Below, in pieces: positions 17,862 to 27,700 of a DNA stretch of 29,127 nucleotides. A model generated the notes under the pieces. The model ran no database searches. It was not told the DNA's origin and worked only from the letters and a program-made list of their open reading frames with translations. Within the stretch, counting starts at the first letter, position 1, and each line of letters begins with the position of its first letter. Position numbers and translations under genes: made by a program. This DNA is from Hypsibius dujardini (lineage: Eukaryota; Tardigrada; Eutardigrada; Parachela; Hypsibiidae): positions 1 to 29,127 of the forward strand of contig LRSR01005284.1 in assembly GCA_001579985.1 (NCBI GenBank), in the 5' to 3' direction.

Positions 17862-19966
17862 CAAATTTACTGTCTCAACTTAGAAAGGTCACAACAATTT
17901 GCATCTATTTAATAATAGTAGCAGTGTAAAAATGTGTACGATCTGATCTTGACGAACTGGATAAAAGGGTAAGAGGAGGTGGGATTTAGACGACAGATAA
18001 TCGGGATTGAAGCAGCAGAAGAGGAGGCGCGTGTTAAGACTCAAAGATCCCGAAGCTGAGTGGCGACTTAAATTTTAATCGAAGCAAGCTGAAACCTTTC
18101 AGTCATAAGAAAGCTGATATTTATAAAGTTCGCCCCAATGTTACAGCTACATAATTACGGACGCAGTAAATGATAATGAGAAGTAAATACATTTTACATT
18201 GAACGGCGATTGCGTGACGGATGATTTTTCGAGAACCGACCATTACCGGATGTGTGTCTGGGATGTTGAGGAATTCATCATGCGTTTATATTGATATAAT
18301 TACAGAATATGCAGTGTTATGTTCGGAAGTCGTAATCCGGAAAGGTTGGAATAATTAGCGACCGTCGGATGAACGCAGTGCAAGATCTGTAAGAGGAGCT
18401 GATGGCTGCTGGCTTCTAAAGAAAGCACTTGTAAAAGAGCAAAGCAGTGATCTGTCATAATAGGTCAGAGGAAGAGGATGAGAAAACAAAATTTGCGCAC
18501 AATTATTACGGTCCGAAGCAGCACGCGTCAAAACACACGCTGGGTTTCAATGTCCCGTGAAGGTCGAACGTTCAAAAGGCCACCCGCGATGTCAATTCCG
18601 TTTTCCATTGTTCAATTCCATGGCCCATGTGGTTATATAAGTATTTTGGAAAATTACTGTAATAGCTTGCTGGTTGCTATAAGCTTAAGGGTTCCTCCAT
18701 CGATATGTTCTTCAAATTCTATATATACTGTAGGTATGTACGGTACGTATGTCGGGCCACGCCCAACAAGTCCTCATATCCAATCATTACAGCTATTTGA
18801 AGCACTAGTACCCTACTTAGTTAGTAAGTCTATCTACTTTATTAACCCTATTTTGCTGCGACAGCTAATTACTTGTATGTAACTGTGGTGTATGTGCTAT
18901 TTACTATCTTTTCTATAGTTAACACTTTGCTATATAATCATATGTTTTATTAGTTTTAGGCGTTGTACTTTCTCTCTTCTTCCAGTTCAACTCTCTACCT
19001 ATCTCTACTTTCAGTCTAATGAACTTGTTAACTACCCAACCGGTTGGTAGACCTAACACGTATACTATGTTTATTTGTATGCATATGTTGCGGGTCCGGG
19101 AATGCTTCTTCGATTTTGCGATTTTGAGATTTTGAGAAATTTTGCCACGCCCCCGAGCGCAGAGAGTACTCATTAAAGAAAAAAATCTAAACTCCAGTTT
19201 CCTTCTACATCTATGGGCTGTAAAATTTGTGCACATAGGTAAGTCTTTAAACTCGTCGCGGCCTTGCTGTGTAATATTTTGTGGACTCCGGTGGAAAATG
19301 CCCGTGGTCCAGCGCAGTATGGAATATGATTATTTATTCGCGTGAAATTCCAACAAATCGCTCTTGCGCGCCAAGCTTCCTCTATAACAAAATGTGAAAG
19401 AGCTATTAAGGCCCGACATTAGGCCACCTTGAGCCACAAACTCAACTCGATTTCACACTGTTGATTTTTTATGAAGGCTCCAAACCTGATGACCTCTCAA
19501 ATTTGCATAAATCGTGATATCTCCATTCCCATTCTATCCGATCCAGTTTGTTTTTTTCGCACGTTTTAGTTTCAACACTATTTAATTTCTGCAAAGCAAA
19601 GAGAACTTTTCAAAAAGCAATTTTAATGATAAAATCTTGCCGAATTGTTGTCAGGGTTATTGAGCACGGTATTTTTCGCAAAAGCAACCGTCCCATGAAA
19701 CCTTTTTTTCGCTGCGTTATTGTGGCGGGCTATCCAAAATGGGTTTTGGTTTTCCGGAATGAATTGTTTTTTGGTAGCAAATGAGGGCGTGACCTGGGCC
19801 ATTATTGAGATTGGGTCTGTCATTGGTTTTGTCTGGCATTTTTTGGCCTGTAGTGGATTTTCGCATTAACAGCCGTTGTAAAGAAAAAAGTGAGACCGGT
19901 AATGACCGAGAAATGACGTTTCTAAGTTTGTTTCAAAAGCATTTCCGAACCCGGTACATGAGGTGG
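17862..19966. other. Intergenic region upstream of the class A receptor
   Basis: About 2.1 kb that should hold the receptor's promoter near 17862-18200; I see no convincing TATA box. Plus frames at 18478-18882 and 19548-19784 have no recognisable family. No repeats or RNA genes were identified by eye. Confidence 0.5.
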
Positions 19967-20142
19967 ATTTTTGTTGATCTAAAACCCCCTCGAAAGTAAA
20001 AAAGGTGCCCCAAGGGTCCCCCATTAGAGAAAAAGACTATGATTGAGAATTGTCATGCAATGCTCCCCCCTTACGTTCTAGCGGAAATATTTCGGATACA
20101 TTAAAAAATACTCCCCTTAAACCAAAGCTCGGCGCGCCACTG
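19967..20142 (+). mobile_element. hAT-like MITE, copy A, 5'-truncated
   Basis: The right end ACCAAAGCTCGGCGCGCCAC TG matches the termini of copies B and C. The interior (TTGTTGATCTAAAACCCCCT, AATATTTCGGATACA) aligns with copy C. The expected left terminus CAGTGGCGCGCC is absent, so the left end is deleted. Confidence 0.75.
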
Positions 20143-20295
20143 GGCCGTGGGCGGGGGAGCGAAAGACGTTCAGGGTGAGTAGAAGCCACAGCAGGCCCAG
20201 TAAGAAGAACTGGGACAGGCAGCGGCGAAATTCGGTGATCAAGTCCTCTTTGTTTCACGTTGAACGAATGTTCAGTCTTTTATCACAGGACAATT
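20143..20295 (-). pseudogene. Relic TM6 exon of an adhesion GPCR, truncated by a hAT-like MITE
   Basis: The minus strand reads ELSCDKRLNIRST, a TGA stop, NKEDLITEFRRCLSQ, then FFLLGLLWLLLTLNVF and RSPAHGP. This lines up residue by residue with the TM6 start of the intact adhesion receptor's last exon at 22017-21716 ([41 protein letters not shown]). The acceptor AG of the intact exon is not conserved, there is an in-frame stop, and the sequence ends exactly where MITE copy A begins, before TM7. Clearly non-functional: either a partial duplicate or the last trace of a neighbouring paralogue. It lies about 1.4 kb past the intact gene's stop, on the same strand. Confidence 0.8.
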
Positions 20296-21715
20296 CCGAA
20301 ATACATGGGTACTGCTACTTATGGGTGGCATCAAATGACGAAAAGGCACATTTGATGTAATTTCATTTTATTTTGATTTGAAAGTCATTTGATCATTTGA
20401 TCATTTGATTTGATTATGATTTGACGGGACTTGTGAACAAATTGTCAATTTCTCACTGTTTTGGCATGTTTTTGCTTATGCAGTTGAACAACGCCTCCCA
20501 ACTAAAGTTAATGAGGATGTTTTGTTTAAAGTGTCTTTGAGAGTGTTAAATATGTCACTAACGTTATTCCAAAAACTTAGGTGCATGCAAAGTACATTGA
20601 TTTCTCATCACTTCTTTCTGGCAACAGAAAACCAAATTTGGTCGCTCAAATGACTATCAAGGAAGTATAATTTCGTTCTACATATATTTTTTCCCAATCA
20701 GCAATTAAATTTCAGAGTTTTATGTTTTATCTGCATTCCAAAAACAGATCTCACGCAATTTAACCAGATCTAACTGGCAATCCCTGCTCGCTTCGCCGTA
20801 CCGGTAGCTTTGGGTCAAAGTCCTAAAATGAATTTTTAGATGTGACCTAGGGTTTGGTCCGTTTATGACCAAAAGTCCTATCAAACTGATGGAAAAGTAT
20901 GAATTTACGAAGTTTTGGAAAGCAAAATTGGCTTAAAAGTGTCTAAACTCAAATCAAAATCAAATCAAAATCAAATCGAAATCAAATCAAAATCAAATCG
21001 AAATCAAATCAAATCAAAATCAAAATCAATTCAAAATCAAATCAAAATCAAATCGAAATCAAATCAAAATCAAATCAAAATCAAATCAAAATCAAATCAA
21101 AATCAAAATCAAATCAAAATCAAATCGAAATCGAAATCAAAATCAAATCAAAATCAAATAAAAAATGGACTCAGATCTCTTTTTGATTTCTGCTTTCTTA
21201 CAGATCTTCATCCCCAAACTCGATAGCAAGGATCTCCACCAGAACGCTCTCTCGTCAAACCTTCGACAGATCCTTTCGATGTCAGGGTTATTATCGCTCC
21301 CTTAGAAAAACTTTCACAGACGAATCAACGTAGAAATATCCACACACAAAAATGAGTCGACCATTGCGATGTCCCATTGAGAAGAAACATTTTAGGCGTG
21401 GCAATGTAAAACAACGCGCAGACCGAAATAAATATTTTATTTGATTAGATTTGGAAGAGTTTTGGCACAAAAGATATTGGATAATATTTTTTAAGTGTCT
21501 TCCAGTTCGATTTAGAGCGCGACGTTTTCCTTAGCTTCCCCGGTTACAGTAAAAGAATAGAAATCGCAGCAATTTTATTCCAGATGAAAGAAAGAGAAAG
21601 AGAAAATGAAGTTCGCAGGTGAAAGAAAGAAATAAATAAAATATTATTGTTTTGAAGAATTTTAATAAAAAATATCAAAATGTCAAACAAATATTTTCTC
21701 CTGTTCTGTGACCGA
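20296..21715. other. Gap downstream of the adhesion GPCR
   Basis: Contains the AAATC microsatellite and the presumed 3' UTR of the adhesion GPCR. Possible minus-strand poly(A) signals are ATTAAA at 21661-21666 and AATAAA at 21436-21441. No further exon of the relic receptor was found here. Confidence 0.5.
20947..21162. repeat. (AAATC)n-type microsatellite
   Basis: Mixed AAATC and AAAATC units with occasional AAATCG. Open frames reading NQIKIKSKSNQ are repeat translation. Confidence 0.9.
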
Positions 21716-24700
21716 TTAACTTCTTGCAGACGAGCTGGTAGGCGTGGTCGTTGTCCGACCGAACATGGCTTTAATTTTGTTCCTCATCCCAAATGCTTCC
21801 ATGGTGAAAATGGCCAAGCCTTGAGTTCCGCAGCAGATCACGACCAGAATGTGGAGCACGAGTTGTGCGTGGCTCATCCCATTGAAGGCGTTAAGCGTGA
21901 GGAACAGCCACGGAAGTCCCAGCAAGAAGAAAAGAAATATGGCGCGTCGAAGTTTCGTTGCAAGTTGTTCTTTTTCTTTGGTCGAACGGATGTTCTCTTT
22001 TTTTGCACATGAAAGCTCTATAAAAAAACGAAATAACAAAGACCAATGACTTTCTTGTGTGCTCGTTTACAGTAATATTGTTACCTCGGATCAGAAGGAC
22101 GAATACAATTGAATTGGCCAGCAGAACCAGGCAAATTGGTGCGATGAAGGCGGAGTAAAATGAAGCGGGATTCCGCAGCCAGCATCTTTAAGTTGAAATA
22201 TCGCAGAATTAACAATAGTAAAATGATAGTTCCATCAAAGAGACAGACAGGTTTTTTTCATGGAACTACGGTAAAAGTAATTCAGCTAGACAACTCAGCA
22301 TACTATACACATAACACTTACTCATTGTTACCGACGTAGTACTCTGGGTTTATGATCAAGACAATTGCTATGATGACCAACGGGATTCCCCATGAGATAA
22401 CAGACGATTTCAGGCGGAAGAATCGGATTCCATTTGTCGCGGCACCAGCTCCCGCCGCAAACACTCGGTACAATAGAAAGCCCTCCACACCTTGCCAGGT
22501 AAAGGTTACGAGAAAGAAGTAGTGAATGAAACATCCTGCCGCAATGCATCCAGCTCGTGGCACGACTTTGTCCACCCCGGCTAGAAAGGTCACGTAAGTG
22601 AGCAATAGCCCAGCGCACATGCTGATGATGACAAAGGCTCGTTTAGTGAGTTTCTTGCCATCCGTCGTTTTTGCCAGATGCCTAAAGAGGGAATTATTAC
22701 AAGACTGGAAAAATGGATAAATAAAGTAGAGTAGTTTCGATGATGCCCTGTCTGTTTGTGTGTCTGTTTGTCTGTCTGTGTGTCTGTCTGTGTGTCTGTG
22801 TGTCTGTCTGTGTGTCTGTCTGTGTGTCTGTGTGTCTGTGTGTCTGTGTGTCTGTGTGTCTGTGTGTCTGTGTGTCTGTGTGTCTGTCTGTCTGTGTGTC
22901 TGTCTGTGTGTCTGTCTGTGTGTCTGTCGGTTTGTCTGCCTGCCTGCCTGTCTGTCTGACTGTCTGTATTACCTGCTGAGAAACATTAGACCAATGGTCA
23001 GCGCCGCCCCAACAATTGACAAAGATAAGGCAGCTATCGTGAGGGTGTCCAGAAAAGCCGGAAGGGACGGCGGCGGTTCTCCTTTAACCAGTTTGGTTGC
23101 GAAGTCCACAAGAATAGCAAAGCTTGTCAGGTGATTGCAAATGCAAGTGAAATGCTTGTTGGACCGATTAGTCAACGCACATCCCTCTTCTTGCCATGTT
23201 CCGCGGCCGTTGGCAGCCGTTGTGTTCCAGAAGACACAGCTGTAGTTGTTCTGCGGATCCTGTGTATGCGAACGAATTAGCATTCAATTACATGTAGGGG
23301 AAGCTTCATCTTTGAAGTGATTTATTAGCGCACGGCTTACGTAATGGTCAACAAGCGCCGTTATAGTAACGGGATCCTTCAAGTTCATGATTGGTGGACC
23401 AAACGACGCTCCTATTATCCATGATGCTATTCGCGCTGATGAACGGGTCTCTAATAAATTCCCGTCAGATTCTGTCGTCATGTTGTCTGTGCGGTTGGAT
23501 GTGGAGACGGGCAGGAGAGCAGTTTTGCGGAGCACAAGGTAATGTCCTCGAAGACCTCCCGGAGTATGAGCTGTAAGCGTGCATAACATTTTCATTTTTT
23601 TTATAAAAGTGATTCAATAATAATAGAATCATAAATTCCTATAGACATCACGATTTCGCTAATAAACAGGCCAAAACTAAAATAATAAAATAAATAGCAG
23701 TAACATAAATATACGAAATAAAATAAGTGAAGTACAATTTTTTAACATATTATTATAGTTATCAGTTTTTTTAATTAATCTTTAAATATTCCTAGCATTA
23801 CCCATGTAATTTGCTAGTTTAAAAAAAATATTTTTATTAAAAAATAAAAACTCTCAAAACCTTCTTTTTTTGTTTTTCAAAGTAAAGTTTAATTGGCAAT
23901 AAAAATTAGTTAGTTGACTAAAATTATTTTATTTTCCAGTTCTAGTTCTTACCGCTTAAGTTGTATAGTGCCAAGATTAAGCTTTCCGGAAGCGTGATAC
24001 TGACCGAGGTCTCCTCCTTCAACGCAGTTACATGGTCATCTCTGCGAACGGCCGTGATGTCCGTCGGCTCAACTCCGGCAGCAAATCCCACGATTGACCG
24101 TCGAGTAATCTTCGTGTCGTTCGGAACAACGAACGACCGAACAACCAAATTCGGAACATTAATCGTGAAAGATTCATTTCCGCTACTCGGGTCCAAGTCA
24201 ACCTTCATGGCCAACAGTTCCAGCGACGTGAATATTTTATTCCCCGTTCCCGAATAATTCTGCGCGGTCTGTAATTGATCCTCGGGCGCTTCGAGAATCC
24301 GATCGAAAAGACGAATCAACGAATGAAATAAATGTTGGGAAATATTTGCAGAATTTTGGGCGGTTAATTGTAAAAATTCGGCGAGGTAGTTCAGTTCGGT
24401 GACGGTCAATGTGCTGTTGCTTTGGTCAAGGAGATTGTTGATTTCATTGGCCGTCGGTTCGCCCTCTGGAAGGTCGTCCATGAGAGAGCGGCGGAGGTAC
24501 CGGACAAGATTGGTGGGTGAGGGTGGTGCAATAGTACAAGGCGTATCGGGTAAGATGGAGGTGTAACCGATGTCGAAATTTCCGCTGCAAAGTCGGCGGA
24601 AAATCGGATCGGGGCAGAATTCGAGGGGAGCTCCGGTGTCGCCGATCTCGTCGGCGCCGACCGAAATCCAGTGGAACAGCGAACCGTCGGGATATTCGCG

Positions 24701-27700
24701 TTCCTCCGCCGCACAGCCATCTGAAATTAAACGCGTACAGGAAATTGAAAATCTCTATTGAAAATCCTTGACGTTCAAAAACAAATTCTGCTGATGCCAA
24801 TCGATTTTAAACTGAATTTTGCGAAGAGCAGTGACAAAAATTCTTTTACATTTAACTATTTCCCAAAATGGAAGTTTTTATTTATTTTACCTGTCAGCAG
24901 GAATGAGACTGGCGGCGGAGATGCGCTACTGCGCTTGGTATTGAAATGCGCGCTCCTTCCAACGATTCTTGATGGTGTGGACGAAATATTAGCGAAATAA
25001 AAGTCAGCGCGGCTGTTGAGGTCAGCGATAAATCGCAGGATCTGTTTCCGCTGAATCGGCTGGAATTCCTTCACTGTAGAATTGTAATCTGACGCATTTT
25101 GAGGGAGTCCCACAAGCTGGAAGTGTAGATGACCAGTCGTGATATTTAAGGGCGACAGGTAATAAGTTCTAATCTGCATGGCGACTACCACCGCGTCTAG
25201 ATTTGAATTGCTAATGTCTTTCCCGCGAATTTGTGTCGTCCAGTTGTCGAATGCCTCAATGATCCGAGACCAGATGGAACCTGAGTGGTCGTATCCATAT
25301 CCCCACGCCCCAGGGGACAAGCCAAGACCACCACCGTTTTCACCGTCAAGGCCTGAACCTCCAGTGGTGGTGTTTGGTGTACGGATGTTAAGAGCGAAGC
25401 GTATTCCATTGTCCTTCAGTAAAACCGCTGACGAATGATGCTAGAACATAATAAAAGCGAGTTTAAAAAATGTGCGACAACGTTGCTTAATTAATTAAGG
25501 ACGCTTAATCATCTAATCTACGAAATCGTTGCTTTGGAACAGTGGCGCGCCGAGCTTTGGTTTGAGGGGGGGGGTGTTATTTTTTCCAACAGCATAAATT
25601 TTTTATTGCATCCGAAATATTTCCGATAGAACGTAAGGGGGGAGTATTGCATAACAATTCTCAATCATAGTCTTTTTCTCTAAATGGGGGACCCTTAGGA
25701 CAATTTTTTGACTTTCGAGGGGGAGGGGGGGGGGTTTAGATCAATAAAACACCCCCCCCCGTCGGCGCGCCACTGCTTTGGAACGGTTTTCGAAGGGCAA
25801 TTAGTTTTTCTCAATTTGTAAAATTAGGTTATTATTAGTGATGATTTGCGAAATTTGTTCCATCGGCAATGTCATAAAATCTTTTAAGGAGAAATGAGAA
25901 AGTTAAAAGTCCGGGTAACACCGGAAGATTCCTTTTCCTCTGATTTTTCAACTTAAAAACTTTGATACTTGAAAACGGCTCGCAAGTTTTTGAAGTCTCT
26001 GCCGCGCAACACTCAATTTGAAATCAATCGGCATTAGCAGAATCAGCTCACGGTATCAGGAAGGCGGAGCTATACGCCATTCTTGAATTTGACCGCAAAA
26101 CGTCCAGTGACGTGAAACTAAGCCTTTTTTTAAATCAGAGTTTTTACCGTCAAAATCAGGGATCTTCCCGTGTTCTCCGGACTTTGAAATTTCTTCAACT
26201 AAAAAATTCTTGTAGCTTTGCCAGTGGCGCGCCAAAGGGGGGGGGTGTTTTGTTGATCTAAAACCCCCCTCGAAAGTAAAAAAAATGCCCTAAGGATCTC
26301 CCATTTAGAGAAAAACACCATGATTGAGCATTCTCATGCAATACTCCCCCCCCCCTCATACGTTCTATCGGAAATATTTCGGATACAATAAAAAATGTTG
26401 GACCTCGAGCGGAACGGGTTATCGGCAGCGGAACGGGTTATCGGCAGCGGCATGTGCCAGTTGCGGGACGGTATATGCAAAGCCTTGTTCAATGTGTCGT
26501 TGTGTAGTGTAGGCCCAGATCACACACATCGTACTACGTAACTGTATTTTCGCGTTAGACAGGGACAGTGGTACTGGAGTGGAACGTGTGCACGGCTTGT
26601 GCGCACCGTATACACAGCACAAAGCCACGTGGCCGATTAAACGTTCCACAGCTCGTACGCTGTCCCTGTCTAACGCGAAAGTACAATACCTGTACGTACC
26701 TGGGAAATGCTGCGTAACTTTAATGCGGAAGTCATCACCAAAGACTTCTTTTTGGAACATCCGCATCGTGTTTCTAACATTAAGCTATTGTCTTCGTGTT
26801 TTTATGGCAGTAACCCTCAATAAACTTAGTAAATCAATATTCCCGAAATTTCGGAAAAAATAACACCCCCCCCCTCGAACCAAAGCTCGGCACGCCACTG
26901 AGCTTTGATCATGAAATAAATTAGACAAATCAAGTACATCTTTGGAATTAGTCTAGATACGAGGGGCAAACTGAAAGTAATGTCACTCCACGTTTTAATC
27001 TTGGGCGCGAGGCTCTTTTTTTATTCTCCCGGCTTGCCAGCATAGATAGGGGACTTGCACGTTAACCTTTCAAGCATTATGAATCTAGCTTTAAGAGTCT
27101 GAAAGACCTGATTTATTTTTGGAGACACACTTTACAGAAGTGGTATTGTTACCTTTGACTGTCAGTTTTCGTGCACCACTAAATACATTCCGGAAATTCC
27201 CGACGGCAAAAAAATGCCAAATTTTCTTAGTCATACTAGCAAAATAACATCGATTGTATCCAAGACAAGCCCTACAAGAGAATTAAATTCTCGTGATTGA
27301 AATCAAAGTTTTCTTTGACTTCAATCAATCAATCAATCAATAATTAATCAATCTATCAAAAACTAATCAATCAATCAAGCTACACAACTAGCGCTGTAAA
27401 GAATGCTCTCGGTGAGGTTTAATAATCTGCATGTTTCTTCTCTTCTGCGCAGTGAAAACAAAATTTGTGCATTTCCTCATTCAGACCTTTGCATCCCTGA
27501 ATTATTATTATGAGGTTAGAATTTTTTTAATCAATAGGTATTCTTTATTAAATTTAGGACGTTATGGCTCCGATACAAGTCATCAAGTCAAGCAAGCATG
27601 ACTCTATAAAAAATATTTTGTTCTTCGAGTTTTAATTAGAATGCTACAAAACCTTTTGGAATCAATTGGCGAGAGGTAAATGTTTATTATCATGGCAAAA

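Noticed and set aside
18478-18882. 134-codon plus-strand frame
   Set aside because: No recognisable domain, no splice context and no codon bias that I could judge; treated as chance.
22969-23283. Polycystin-1-like gene (lectin domain plus GPS)
   Set aside because: The helices after the GPS match the adhesion-GPCR 7TM pattern (TM3 [10 protein letters not shown]5 CWL), not the eleven-helix polycystin channel.
24444-24800. Arg-rich frame over the third adhesion-GPCR exon
   Set aside because: It is the wrong frame. The spliced frame gives a clear HRM domain with its cysteines and joins both neighbours in phase.
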